Assembly: GCF_014648635.1 (NCBI RefSeq)
Contig: NZ_BMRM01000012.1
Coordinates: 186,001-250,000, forward strand
Length of the DNA stretch: 64,000 nt
Direction: 5' to 3'
Source: Streptomyces cinerochromogenes
Lineage (GTDB): Bacteria; Actinomycetota; Actinomycetes; Streptomycetales; Streptomycetaceae
The notes below the pieces were generated by a model, which saw only the letters and a program-made list of their open reading frames with translations, searched no databases and was not told the origin of the DNA. How positions within the stretch are numbered: the first letter of the stretch is position 1; each line of letters starts with the position of its first letter. This document shows positions 9,200-17,280 of this stretch, in pieces. The position numbers and the translations under genes were made by a program.

Positions 9200-9291
9200 C
9201 CGCCCCGGCGCGGCACCGGCGCGGGACCGGCGCGGGACCGCGGCAGCGGGCGCCCGCCGGAACGCCGAGGTACTGCCGGCGTGACACAAAG

Positions 9292-9329
9292 GCCGACGGG
9301 GCCCAGGAGACTCCCTGGGCCCCGTCGGC
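9292..9329. terminator. Bidirectional terminator between dapC and the convergent secreted-protein gene
   Basis: This is a perfect 16-bp stem: GCCGACGGGGCCCAGG at 9292-9307 and its complement at 9314-9329, with the 6-nt loop AGACTC. It is placed between two convergent stops. Confidence 0.85.
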
Positions 9330-9343
9330 GTGTGCGGCGGGGG

Positions 9344-9796
9344 TCAGCCGCCCAGCGGCAGCCCCTTGGCCGGCAGGGAGTCCGTCGGCAGGCCGCCCTT
9401 GGTGAGGGAGTCCGTCGGCAGCCCGCCCTTCGTGGCGCCGGAGGCGGCGTCCCCCAGGACACCGCCCGCCGTCCCGGCCGCGTCCCCCGCGGCCTTCTGC
9501 GCCACGGGCGCCGTCTTCTTCACGGCGCCGCCGCCGGTCTTGCCCGCGGCCGGCACCGTCTGCTCGACCGCCTTGCCGCCCGCGTGGCCCGCGAGCGAGG
9601 TGGCGCCCTGCGCGACACCGTCGACGGTGTTGGCGGCGTGCGCGCCGTCCAGGGCGGTCAGGCCGCCCAGGTTCGGGGTGGCCGCCGGCAGATTCGTGGC
9701 CGCTCCGGCGGAGCCGGCCGCACCGACCCCGGCAGCCGCTCCCGCTGCGACGAGCAGCGCGGCACGGGCGATCCGGCGGGTCAGAGGGAGGGACAT
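9344..9796 (-). CDS. Secreted Ala/Gly-rich protein with C-terminal GGLPTDSL repeats
   Basis: The 150-aa product has a clear Sec signal peptide (basic RRIARAALLVAAGAAAGVGAAG, then AGA cleavage region near residue 33). The mature part is low-complexity Ala/Gly/Thr with no Cys. It ends in two near-identical copies of KGGLPTDSL and a KGLPLGG tail. Similar Streptomyces proteins are often mislabelled ATP-binding protein; no nucleotide-binding motif is present here. The function is unknown; a surface or structural role is possible. An AT-rich imperfect palindrome lies ~115 bp upstream. Confidence 0.75.
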   Translation of the reverse strand: MSLPLTRRIARAALLVAAGAAAGVGAAGSAGAATNLPAATPNLGGLTALDGAHAANTVDGVAQGATSLAGHAGGKAVEQTVPAAGKTGGGAVKKTAPVAQKAAGDAAGTAGGVLGDAASGATKGGLPTDSLTKGGLPTDSLPAKGLPLGG

Positions 9797-9910
9797 GATG
9801 CTCCATTCGACGGGAGAGAACGGTGTAGGTGTCCGGGACCGTGTCCGGCTCGGACGCCGTGACTACCGCTCGAAGCCCGCGAAGGTTGCGGACGCCCCAG
9901 GTAAAGAATG

Positions 9911-9929
9911 GATAACGCATCGCATTATC
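9911..9929. promoter_or_regulatory. AT-rich imperfect palindrome upstream of the secreted protein gene
   Basis: GATAACGCATCGCATTATC has outer 5-bp arms GATAA/TTATC plus inner GC/GC pairs. It sits in the only AT-rich patch of the 287-bp gap 9797-10083. It could be an operator or promoter element for the minus-strand gene at 9344-9796. No gene was seen in this gap. Confidence 0.3.
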
Positions 9930-10083
9930 AGGTGTGGATAAAAACGGGCAAAGAACGTCCGCCCGTCGGTCGTGCAGAATCCTTCCGGCCCTGTACTGCC
10001 AAGGAGTTCCGCGCTTCGTACCGCACCCGCCCGGACGGCCGGGCGCCGTCGCGCCGCGCAACCCGCCGGAGTGATCGGCCGTA

Positions 10084-11079
10084 CTACTGTGCGGTGACGA
10101 TCCGGACCGAGCCCAGGGACTGCTCCGCCCCGCCGGCCCCCTCGGAACCGGCCGTCCGCCACGCGTCGCTCTCGCTCCCCGCGGTCCACACCCGCCCCGC
10201 GTACGACACCCGCTCGATGTGCAGGGCCGAGGAGTTGGCGACCGCCCACTGCGCCAGCTGCCAGCCCCGCGCCCGCTCGCCACGCCCGGCCGCTGCCGTC
10301 TTCGCACCGCCCTGCCGCACCGGAACCGTCACCGTCCGCCCGTGCGCGGTCGCCGTCACGCTCGGCGACGGGGACGGCGACGGCACGGGCGTCCCGCCCA
10401 CCACCGCACCGGTCTCCTGCAGCGCGTCCCGCCCGAAGTCCCGCACCAGCGCGTTCCGTACCGCGTCCGGACCGGTCGCCGACGCCGTGCGCTGCGGGCG
10501 CCCGTCGCAGGTCAGCGTGGCCGCCGCCCGCCCGGTCAGGGCCGCCGCGAGCAGCGTGGCGTCCCGCTCGTGCTTGGCGTACGCCTCCGGGTAGCCGCTG
10601 CGCTGCACCCGCTGCGCGGCCACCGTCAGCGGCAGACCGGTGTAGTCCGGCACCTTGGCCAGGTGCGCGTAGAAGATGCCCGCCGCGTACGACGGGTCCA
10701 TGATCTGCCGTTCGGTGCCCCAGCCCTGCGAGGGCCGCTGCTGGAACAGGCCCAGCGAGTCCCGGTCGCCGTGCTCGATGTTCCGCAGCCCGGACTCCTG
10801 CAGGGCGGTCGCCAGCGCGATCGTCACGGCCCGCTCGGGCATCCCGCGCCCGGTGCCGACGGCGGCGATCGTCGCCGCGTTCACCGCCTGCTCGGGCGTG
10901 AACTCGTACGACGCCCCGTCGCCGGAGGCCGAGACCACCTTGCAGCCGCGCGCTCCGCCGCCTCCGGTGACGTACTGCACCACGAGGTACGCGGCGACAC
11001 CGCACAGGACCAACAGGGCCGCGCAGACACGGAAGAGGCGACCGCGGCGCTTGGGACGGGTGGGGGACGGCTCTGACAC
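10084..11079 (-). CDS. Membrane-anchored lysozyme-fold-like protein
   Basis: The 331-aa protein (GTG start) has a short basic cytoplasmic tail and one N-terminal transmembrane anchor (FRVCAALLVLCGVAAYLVVQ). The extracytoplasmic region AVTIALATALQESGLRN... DSLGLFQQRPSQGWGT resembles the catalytic-Glu region of lytic transglycosylase-like domains (Glu in ALQESGL). A Pro/Ser linker (VPSPSPSPS) and a C-terminal domain with one Cys pair candidate follow. Streptomyces homologues are commonly mis-titled heavy metal transporter, and nothing here supports metal transport. The inferred role in the cell wall is untested. It is divergent from dapE. Confidence 0.75.
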   Translation of the reverse strand: MSEPSPTRPKRRGRLFRVCAALLVLCGVAAYLVVQYVTGGGGARGCKVVSASGDGASYEFTPEQAVNAATIAAVGTGRGMPERAVTIALATALQESGLRNIEHGDRDSLGLFQQRPSQGWGTERQIMDPSYAAGIFYAHLAKVPDYTGLPLTVAAQRVQRSGYPEAYAKHERDATLLAAALTGRAAATLTCDGRPQRTASATGPDAVRNALVRDFGRDALQETGAVVGGTPVPSPSPSPSVTATAHGRTVTVPVRQGGAKTAAAGRGERARGWQLAQWAVANSSALHIERVSYAGRVWTAGSESDAWRTAGSEGAGGAEQSLGSVRIVTAQ

Positions 11080-11177
11080 GCGTACAAGGTACTGGAGCCC
11101 CGCCCGCCCCTCGCGGGGGGTTCCGCGGCGCGCTGCGTCCCCTCCGGCCCCGGGGGCGGCGCGCTAGGGTCGAGGCC

Positions 11178-12257
11178 ATGGCCGACACCTCGCTTGACCT
11201 CACGCTGGACGCCGCGGCGCTCACCGCGCAGCTCGTGGACTTCCCCTCCGAGAGCGGCACCGAGAAGCCGCTCGCGGACGCCATCGAGACCGCCCTGCGC
11301 GCCCTGCCGCACCTGACCGTCGACCGCCACGGCAACAACGTGATCGCCCGGACGAACCTGGGCCGCGCCGAGCGCGTGATCCTGGCCGGTCACATCGACA
11401 CCGTGCCCATCGCGGACAACGTGCCCTCGCGGCTCGACGCGGACGGCGTGCTGTGGGGCTGCGGCACCTGCGACATGAAGTCGGGCGTGGCGGTGCAGCT
11501 GCGCATCGCGGCCACGGTCCCCGCCCCCAACCGGGACCTGACCTTCGTCTTCTACGACAACGAGGAGGTCGCCGCCCACCTCAACGGTCTCAGGCATGTC
11601 GCCGAGGCCCACCCCGAGTGGCTGGCGGGCGACTTCGCGGTGCTGCTGGAGCCCTCCGACGGCGAGGTGGAGGGCGGCTGCCAGGGCACGCTGCGGGTGC
11701 TGCTGAAGACGAAGGGCGAGCGGGCCCACTCCGCGCGCGGCTGGATGGGCTCCAACGCCGTCCACGCCGCGGCCCCCGTCCTGGCCCGCCTGGCCTCCTA
11801 CGAGGCGCGCCGGCCGGTCATCGACGGCCTGGAGTACCGCGAGGGCCTGAACGCGGTGCGGATCGGCGGGGGAGTGGCCGGGAACGTCATCCCGGACGAG
11901 TGCGTCGTGACGGTCAACTTCCGCTACGCCCCCGACCGCACCGAGGAGGAGGCGATCGCGCACGTCCGCGAGGTGTTCGCGGACTGCGGCGTGGAGGAGT
12001 TCACGGTCGACGACCACAGCCCCGGCGCGCTGCCCGGTCTCTCCCACCCGGCCGCCGTGGCCTTCATCGAGGCGGTCGGCGGCACCCCGAAGCCCAAGTA
12101 CGGCTGGACGGACGTGTCCCGTTTCTCCGCGCTCGGCATCCCCGCGGTCAACTACGGCCCCGGCAACCCCCACTTGGCCCACAAGCGCGACGAGCGGGTG
12201 GACACCGCGAAGATCCTCGCGGGCGAGGAGCGGCTGCGGAACTGGCTCACCGCCTAG
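11178..12257 (+). CDS. dapE: Succinyl-diaminopimelate desuccinylase
   Basis: This M20-family zinc peptidase/deacylase (359 aa) hydrolyses N-succinyl-LL-DAP in the lysine and peptidoglycan pathway. Metal-site motifs are visible: GHIDTVP (His and Asp), GCGTCDMKSG (bridging Asp), YDNEEV (catalytic Glu-Glu) and a C-terminal PGNPHLAHKRDE His. The length matches the actinobacterial enzyme. The next genes on this side (LOG, folP2, DivIVA-like, tag, DUF3117) keep the mycobacterial order. Confidence 0.93.
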   Translation: MADTSLDLTLDAAALTAQLVDFPSESGTEKPLADAIETALRALPHLTVDRHGNNVIARTNLGRAERVILAGHIDTVPIADNVPSRLDADGVLWGCGTCDMKSGVAVQLRIAATVPAPNRDLTFVFYDNEEVAAHLNGLRHVAEAHPEWLAGDFAVLLEPSDGEVEGGCQGTLRVLLKTKGERAHSARGWMGSNAVHAAAPVLARLASYEARRPVIDGLEYREGLNAVRIGGGVAGNVIPDECVVTVNFRYAPDRTEEEAIAHVREVFADCGVEEFTVDDHSPGALPGLSHPAAVAFIEAVGGTPKPKYGWTDVSRFSALGIPAVNYGPGNPHLAHKRDERVDTAKILAGEERLRNWLTA

Positions 12258-12362
12258 GGTCCCGGGCGGCGCCGGTGCATGTCGGACACGCGCAGGTCCC
12301 CCCTCCGTAACCCGGGTGGATCTAGTCTGAGATCGAACTGCCCGCAAGCGGAGGGAGCGCAC

Positions 12363-13121
12363 ATGGCTACCGGCAACCCCGAGGGGAAGAAGCAGCCGCC
12401 GGACGAGCAGCGGCTCGGACCGGTCCTCCGGCGGCGGGGCCAGGTGACGGCCAGCACGACCGACCAGCGCCTGCTGGACGAGCGCGCCCCCACGGACTGG
12501 GTCCACACCGACCCCTGGCGGGTCCTGCGTATCCAGTCGGAGTTCATCGAGGGCTTCGGCACCCTCGCCGAACTCCCCCCCGCCATCAGCGTCTTCGGCT
12601 CGGCGCGGACACCGGTGGACTCACCGGAGTACGACGCGGGGGTGCGGCTCGGCCGCGGGCTGGTGCAGGCCGGCTGGGCGGTCATCACCGGCGGCGGCCC
12701 GGGAGCCATGGAGGCGGCCAACAAGGGGGCGTGCGAGGCGGGCGGCATCTCGGTCGGCCTCGGCATCGAGCTGCCCTTCGAGCAGGGCCTGAACCCGTAC
12801 GTCGACATCGGGCTGAACTTTCGCTACTTCTTCGTGCGAAAAATGATGTTCGTGAAATATGCCCAAGGCTTCGTGGTCCTGCCCGGCGGCCTCGGCACCC
12901 TCGACGAACTCTTCGAGGCCCTGACCCTCGTCCAGACCCAGAAGGTCACCCGCTTCCCGATCGTCCTGTTCGGCACCGAGTACTGGGGCGGCCTGGTGGA
13001 CTGGCTGCGGAACACCCTGGTGGCCCAGGGCAAGGCGGCGGAGAAGGACCTGCTGCTCTTCCACGTGACGGACGACGTGGAGGAGGCGGTGGCCCTGGTC
13101 TCGAAGGAGGCGGGCCGCTAG
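12363..13121 (+). CDS. LOG-family (TIGR00730) Rossmann-fold protein
   Basis: The start ATG at 12363 is chosen because CGGAGGGAG lies 7-12 nt upstream. The 252-aa protein contains the lysine-decarboxylase-like/LOG signature: TGGGPGAMEAANKGA and PGGLGTLDELFEALT (PGGxGTxxE), which build the nucleotide-5'-monophosphate phosphoribohydrolase site. An N-terminal ~85-residue extension precedes the fold, as in the actinobacterial Rv1205-like subgroup. Family activity (cytokinin-riboside monophosphate hydrolysis in LOG proteins) is known for relatives; here it is inferred. Confidence 0.88.
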   Translation: MATGNPEGKKQPPDEQRLGPVLRRRGQVTASTTDQRLLDERAPTDWVHTDPWRVLRIQSEFIEGFGTLAELPPAISVFGSARTPVDSPEYDAGVRLGRGLVQAGWAVITGGGPGAMEAANKGACEAGGISVGLGIELPFEQGLNPYVDIGLNFRYFFVRKMMFVKYAQGFVVLPGGLGTLDELFEALTLVQTQKVTRFPIVLFGTEYWGGLVDWLRNTLVAQGKAAEKDLLLFHVTDDVEEAVALVSKEAGR

Positions 13122-13130
13122 CACGGCGCT

Positions 13131-13201
13131 TCACCCCGGGGGCCCGTCCCCCCGGGGCTCGTCCTCCGGCGGCCGTCCCCCGGGATTCGTCCGCCGGGTC
13201 A
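13131..13201 (+). repeat. Short degenerate repeat ending in the folP2 stop codon
   Basis: Four degenerate units related to CCGTCCCCCGGGGCT / CGTCCTCCGGCGG fill the 77-bp space between two convergent genes. The last unit includes the complement of the folP2 stop (TCA at 13199). Confidence 0.5.
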
Positions 13202-14059
13202 GGCCAGACCCCGCCGGGCCACCGCAGGGGGCCGGTGACCGGCGATGGACGCCACCATGTCCAGCACCTGGCGGGTCTCCGCCACCTCGTGCACCCGGTA
13301 CACCTGCGCCCCGAGCCACGCGGAGACCGCGGTCGTCGCGAGCGTACCGATCAGCCGTTCCTTCACCGGCCGGTCCAGCGTCTCGCCGACGAAGTCCTTG
13401 TTGGACAGCGAGACCAGCACCGGCCAGCCCGTTGCCGCCATCTCGTCCAGCCGCCGCGTCGCCTCCAGGCTGTGCCGGGTGTTCTTCCCGAAGTCGTGCC
13501 CGGGATCGATCAGCACGGACTCCCGCGGCACACCGAGCGCCACCGCCCGCTCGGCCAGCCCCACGGTCACCGCGAGGATGTCGGCCATGACGTCGTCGTA
13601 CGTCACCCGGTGCGGACGCGTACGCGGCTCCACACCCCCGGCATGCGTGCACACCAGCCCCACCCCGTACCGCGCCGCGACCTCCGCGAGCCCGGGGTCG
13701 ACCCCGCCCCACGCGTCGTTCAGCAGATCAGCGCCGGCCTCGCACACGGCCTCGCCGACCTCGGCCCGCCAGGTGTCCACACTGATGATCACATCGGGGA
13801 ACCGGCGCCGTACCTCCGCGACGAAACCGACCGTCCGGCGCGCCTCCTCCTCGGCCGTGACCTCCTCGCCGGGGCCGGCCTTCACCCCGCCGATGTCGAT
13901 GATCGCGGCGCCCTCGGCCACCGCCTGCTCCACCCGGGCGAGGGCCGGCTCGTCGCGGAAGGTGGCTCCCTGGTCGTAGAAGGAGTCCGGCGTCCGGTTG
14001 ACGATCGCCATGATCACCGGCTCGTGCGGGCCGAATTCCCGCCTGCCCAGCCTGAGCAT
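13199..14059 (-). CDS. folP2: Dihydropteroate-synthase homologue of the FolP2 type
   Basis: The 286-aa TIM-barrel protein belongs to the pterin-binding family, with MAIVNRTPDSFYDQG, IIDIGGVKAGPG, LLNDAWGG and VLIDPGHDFGKN in order. Key positions differ from true FolP: NRTPDSFYDQG replaces NVTPDSFSDGG, and the loops match mycobacterial FolP2 (Rv1207), a paralogue reported not to be a functional DHPS. Its neighbours (dapE, LOG, DivIVA-like, tag, DUF3117) also match Rv1202-Rv1211. It is therefore probably not the folate enzyme; its actual substrate is unknown. It is divergent from the DivIVA-like gene. Confidence 0.88.
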   Translation of the reverse strand: MLRLGRREFGPHEPVIMAIVNRTPDSFYDQGATFRDEPALARVEQAVAEGAAIIDIGGVKAGPGEEVTAEEEARRTVGFVAEVRRRFPDVIISVDTWRAEVGEAVCEAGADLLNDAWGGVDPGLAEVAARYGVGLVCTHAGGVEPRTRPHRVTYDDVMADILAVTVGLAERAVALGVPRESVLIDPGHDFGKNTRHSLEATRRLDEMAATGWPVLVSLSNKDFVGETLDRPVKERLIGTLATTAVSAWLGAQVYRVHEVAETRQVLDMVASIAGHRPPAVARRGLA

Positions 14060-14196
14060 CCGCTGTGACCTCTCCTAGTACGTTCCGCAGTACGGCCGCC
14101 TGTGACCCTAACTGTCAGAGTCGCATGGCACGATCGGACCCTGACAGATTCGGCATCCGGCACAGTGTCCGGTACGAGCGTGGGGACCCCGAGGCG

Positions 14197-14571
14197 ATGA
14201 TGATGTTCTTGTTCCTGGTCGTCGCGCTGGCCGTCGTGGTCGGCGGGGTGACCCTGGCCGTGGTGGGCGGCGGCGAGAGCGCCCCGCTCCCCGAGGTGGC
14301 ACCGGAGCGCCTGAGGGACCCGCTGCCCGTCGACCGCCCGGTGGGCGCCGCGGACGTGGAGAGCCTGCGCTTCCCGGTCGCCCCGCGCGGCTACCGCATG
14401 GCCGACGTGGACGACGCCCTCGGCCGGCTCGGCGCGGAACTGGCGGAGCGGGACGCCCGCATCGCCGACCTGGAGTCCGCGCTGGCCGGTGCCAGAGCCG
14501 CCGCCACGCACGCGCCCCCCGCACCGCACGCCCGGCCCGGGACGGGCGAGGGCCCGGAGGGCGGACGATGA
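14197..14571 (+). CDS. DivIVA-domain-like small membrane protein
   Basis: The start is one of three consecutive ATGs (14197, 14200, 14203) behind GAGGCG. The 124-aa product has one N-terminal transmembrane helix (FLFLVVALAVVVGGVTLAVV). A ~35-residue stretch follows, PVAPRGYRMADVDDALGRLG, typical of the DivIVA N-terminal motif (GYRxxDVDxxL). It then has a short coiled-coil-prone helix and a disordered tail. It is a likely Rv1209-type protein recruited to curved or polar membrane. Its stop overlaps the tag ATG (ATGA). Confidence 0.82.
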   Translation: MMMFLFLVVALAVVVGGVTLAVVGGGESAPLPEVAPERLRDPLPVDRPVGAADVESLRFPVAPRGYRMADVDDALGRLGAELAERDARIADLESALAGARAAATHAPPAPHARPGTGEGPEGGR

Positions 14572-15155
14572 CCACCGGAGCGGCCGCCGTCGGGCCGGAC
14601 GGGGCCCTGCGCTGCCCCTGGGCCCTGTCCACCGACGACTACGTGACGTACCACGACGAGGAGTGGGGCCGCCCGGTCCACGGCGACGACGCCCTCTTCG
14701 AGCGGCTCAGCCTGGAGGCCTTCCAGTCCGGGCTGTCCTGGATCACCATCCTGCGCCGCCGCCCGGGCTTCCGCGCGGCCTTCGCCGGCTTCCGTATCGA
14801 GAAGGTCGCCGCCTTCACCGACACCGACCGCGAACGCCTCCTGGCCGACCCGGGCATCATCCGTAACCGCGCCAAGATCGACGCCACCCTCGCCAACGCC
14901 CGCGTCCTCGCCGACTGGGCCGAGGGCGACCTGGACGAGCTGATCTGGTCCCACGCCCCCGACCCGGCGACCCGCCCGGCCCCCAGGACGCTCGCGGACG
15001 TCCCGGCGGTCACTCCGGAGTCGACCGCGCTGTCCACGGCCCTGAAGAAACGGGGCCTGAGATTCGTCGGCCCGACCACGGCGTACGCGCTGATGCAGGC
15101 CTGCGGTCTGGTCGACGACCACCTGGAGGCCTGCGTGGCCCGCGGCGCCGGGTAG
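14568..15155 (+). CDS. tag: DNA-3-methyladenine glycosylase I
   Basis: The 195-aa base-excision-repair enzyme is of the TagI family, with CPWALSTDDYVTYHDEEWGRP at the N-terminus (zinc Cys and substrate pocket) and LSLEAFQSGLSWITILRRR. The C-terminal FVGPTTAYALMQACGLVDDHLEAC contributes zinc-binding His and Cys residues. It is predicted to remove 3-methyladenine from DNA. It is translationally coupled to the DivIVA-like gene, as in Rv1209-Rv1210. Confidence 0.93.
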   Translation: MTTGAAAVGPDGALRCPWALSTDDYVTYHDEEWGRPVHGDDALFERLSLEAFQSGLSWITILRRRPGFRAAFAGFRIEKVAAFTDTDRERLLADPGIIRNRAKIDATLANARVLADWAEGDLDELIWSHAPDPATRPAPRTLADVPAVTPESTALSTALKKRGLRFVGPTTAYALMQACGLVDDHLEACVARGAG

Positions 15156-15159
15156 GCAA

Positions 15160-15177
15160 GGGGCGGGCTACCGCCCC
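15160..15177. terminator. Convergent-gene hairpin between tag and enoyl-CoA hydratase
   Basis: GGGGCGG (15160-15166), loop GCTA, CCGCCCC (15171-15177). The loop contains the stop of the minus-strand gene. Confidence 0.5.
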
Positions 15178-15971
15178 AGGTACTTGGGCCGCTCCTTGTT
15201 CACGAACGCCTGGACGGCGATGGCGTGGTCCTCGGACTGCCCGGCCCGGGTCTGCAGCTCGTCCTCCTTCTCCAGCGTCTCCGCGAGCGAGTGCGTCAGC
15301 CCGTAGGCCACCGCCTCCTTGATCGCCGCGTACGCCACCGTCGGCCCCTCGGCCAGCGCCCGCGCCACCTTCTCGGCCTCGGCGCGCAGCTCCGCGGCGG
15401 GGACGACCCGGTTGGCGATGCCCAGCTCCAGCGCGTCCTGGGCGCTGATGCTGCGCGGGAAGAGCAGCAGGTCGGCGGCGCGGCTCGGGCCGATCACGCG
15501 GGGCAGCGTCCAGGAGATGCCGGAGTCGGCGGTGAGGGCCACGCCGGCGAAGGACGTGTTGAACGAGGCGGTGTCGGCGACGACGCGGTAGTCCGCGGTG
15601 AGCGCGAAGCCGAAGCCGGCCCCGGCCGCGACGCCGTTCACCGCGGCGACCACCGGCTTCGCCGCCCCGGCGAGGGCCCGCACGATCGGGTTGTAGTGCT
15701 CCTTGACCGTGCTCATCGTCTGCCCCGACCCGGTCTCCCGGTCCTGGGCGAGCAGCCCGATGTGCTCCTTGAGGTCCTGGCCCACGCAGAACGCCCGCTC
15801 CCCGGCCGCGGTCAGCAGAATCGCCCGTACGGCCGTGTCGGCGGCCGCCGATTCCGCCGCCTCGCGGAGGGCGACCTTGGTCGCGATGTTCAGCGCGTTC
15901 ATCGCCTCGGGGCGGTTCAGCGTGATCGTCGCGAGCCCGTCGCTCACCTCGTAGAGCACGGTGTCGGCCAT
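15168..15971 (-). CDS. Enoyl-CoA hydratase/isomerase family protein
   Basis: The 267-aa crotonase-fold protein has AFCVGQDLKEH (oxyanion hole) and AAVNGVAAGAGFGFALTADYRV (second oxyanion-hole Gly). SFAGVALTADSGISWTLPR carries the PaaG-like Asp in the catalytic region rather than two Glu. It is therefore closer to the PaaG/isomerase branch than to classical two-Glu hydratases. The N-terminus is fixed by ATG preceded by GGAGGGG. The substrate is unknown and no beta-oxidation genes adjoin. Confidence 0.85.
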   Translation of the reverse strand: MADTVLYEVSDGLATITLNRPEAMNALNIATKVALREAAESAAADTAVRAILLTAAGERAFCVGQDLKEHIGLLAQDRETGSGQTMSTVKEHYNPIVRALAGAAKPVVAAVNGVAAGAGFGFALTADYRVVADTASFNTSFAGVALTADSGISWTLPRVIGPSRAADLLLFPRSISAQDALELGIANRVVPAAELRAEAEKVARALAEGPTVAYAAIKEAVAYGLTHSLAETLEKEDELQTRAGQSEDHAIAVQAFVNKERPKYLGR

Positions 15972-16344
15972 GGCGCATCCCCTCCGGTCCAGCGGCTGGT
16001 GACGTACCGCTCAGTACGTCCATCTATGAGGACAGCATGGCGGAGATCGCCGTCCAAGAGCCGGACCGGACGTGTGACCTGCGTCAAAGAAAACCGGAGC
16101 GGAGTCCGTCGGCGGACCTTCGTGCGGCGGCGCAGTATCGCAGCCACATCGCCGAATTGGGTGGTTTTGCTCGCGCGCGTTGCCCAAGCGATGCCGACCG
16201 ATGTTGGTCATCGGGTCGTGCGATGCGGGATAATGGCTGGGAAGCAATGTGTTCGATGCCGGTGTCGCGTGTCCGTTTCGGATGGCGGGTGCCCTTCCGG
16301 GGCCGTCGGCAGACGATGAGCTGGTTTCAGGAAGGGGAACGAGC
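15972..16344. other. Intergenic region ahead of the DUF3117 gene
   Basis: These 373 bp hold the promoters of the divergent enoyl-CoA hydratase and DUF3117 genes. A plausible vegetative promoter is TTGGTC (16204-16209) with GATAAT (16229-16234), 19-bp spacing, giving a ~100-nt leader. A 106-codon open frame here lacks a ribosome site and Streptomyces codon bias and is not called. Confidence 0.4.
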
Positions 16345-16512
16345 ATGGCGGCCATGAAGCCGCGGACGGGTGATGGCCCGCTCGAGGTGACCAAGGAGGG
16401 GCGGGGCATCGTCATGCGCGTTCCGCTCGAAGGCGGCGGTCGACTCGTCGTCGAGCTGACCCCTGACGAGGCCGAGGCGCTTGGCGACGCCCTCAAGAAG
16501 GTCGTCGCCTGA
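16345..16512 (+). CDS. DUF3117 small conserved protein
   Basis: The 55-aa protein is nearly invariant in actinobacteria and belongs to the Rv1211 type; it begins MAAMKPRTGDGPLEVTKEG. The ATG at 16345 is preceded by GAAGGGG at optimal spacing. A single small beta-sheet-like fold (GRGIVMRVPLEGGGRLVVEL) and a C-terminal helix (PDEAEALGDALKKV) are apparent. The function is unknown. It ends just before a strong convergent terminator. Confidence 0.93.
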   Translation: MAAMKPRTGDGPLEVTKEGRGIVMRVPLEGGGRLVVELTPDEAEALGDALKKVVA

Positions 16513-16534
16513 CGTCCCAGCGATCAGTCCTTCC

Positions 16535-16570
16535 GGCTGCCCCGGCATCGTACGCGGTGCCGGGGCAGCC
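16535..16570. terminator. Bidirectional terminator between DUF3117 and O-methyltransferase genes
   Basis: This is a 13-bp perfect stem, GGCTGCCCCGGCA (16535-16547) with TGCCGGGGCAGCC (16558-16570), and a 10-nt loop. Confidence 0.85.
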
Positions 16571-16596
16571 GCGTTCGGCCGCCTCCGGCCGCGGGG

Positions 16597-17229
16597 TCAC
16601 CGTTTGACGGCGCACAGCAGGCCGTCGCCCACCGGCAGCAGCGAGGAGACCAGCTCCTGGCTCTCGCGGACCGTGCGCAGCAGCTCGCGCAGCCGCAGCA
16701 CCTCGGTCGGCTGCGGCCCCGAGTCGACCGTACGGCCGCCCGCGAAGACGCCCTCGAAGACCACCAGGCCGCCCGGCCGCAGCAGACGCAACGATTCCGC
16801 GAGGTAGTCCGGGTACTCGAGGCGGTCCCCGTCGCAGAAGACGAGGTCGTAGCCGGCGTCCGCGAGACGCGGGAGCACGTCCAGGGCGCCGCCCGGGATG
16901 AACCGGGCCCGGTTGCTGGCGAAGCCGCAGAGCCGGAAGGCCTGCCGGGCGAACTGCTGGTGCTCCGGCTCCGGGTCCACCGTGGTGAGCACCCCGTCCG
17001 GCCGCATCCCGTGCAGCAGATGGATCCCGGACACACCGCAGCCCGTGCCGATCTCCGCGACCGCCTTCGCGTCCACGGAGGCGGCGAGCAGGCGCAGCGC
17101 GGCGCCCGTGCTGGGCGACACCGAGCGCAGCCCCGCCTCGCGGGCCCGGTCGCGGGCCCAGTGCAGCGCTTCGTCCTCGGCGACAAAGGCGTCGGCGAAC
17201 GCCCAGCTCGTCTGCCGGTTGCCGGTAAT
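16597..17229 (-). CDS. SAM-dependent O-methyltransferase (Rv1220c-like), probable ATT start
   Basis: The class I methyltransferase has motif I VAEIGTGCGVSG, TVDPEPEH (acidic motif II) and DLVFCDGDRLEYPDY (metal/active-site Asp region). It ends VGDGLLCAVKR, giving ~210 aa, as in catechol-OMT-like Rv1220c proteins. The first standard in-frame start (GTG at 17121) would delete ~36 conserved-looking residues (TGNRQTSWAFADAFVAEDEA...). No ATG, GTG, TTG or CTG exists between there and the in-frame TAA upstream. An ATT codon (complement of 17227-17229) lies 6 nt after AGGAG, so ATT is the best start. The neighbour sigE is divergent, as in mycobacteria. Confidence 0.8.
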   Translation of the reverse strand: MTGNRQTSWAFADAFVAEDEALHWARDRAREAGLRSVSPSTGAALRLLAASVDAKAVAEIGTGCGVSGIHLLHGMRPDGVLTTVDPEPEHQQFARQAFRLCGFASNRARFIPGGALDVLPRLADAGYDLVFCDGDRLEYPDYLAESLRLLRPGGLVVFEGVFAGGRTVDSGPQPTEVLRLRELLRTVRESQELVSSLLPVGDGLLCAVKR

Positions 17230-17280
17230 GACCCTCTCCTGTCCCCGTGGTTGCCTGGGCGTGACTGTATCCGTTGGCGA

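Noticed and set aside
7859..9289. A 476-codon minus-strand frame opposite dapC
   Set aside because: Composition artefact; dapC motifs are complete on the plus strand.
10084..11079. Heavy metal transporter as the function of this gene
   Set aside because: That title is common for homologues, but the protein has a single membrane anchor and a lysozyme-like external motif, and no metal-transport architecture.
16037..16357. A 106-codon plus-strand frame ahead of the DUF3117 gene
   Set aside because: No ribosome site and atypical codon positions. It overlaps a likely promoter and the start of the well-conserved DUF3117 protein.
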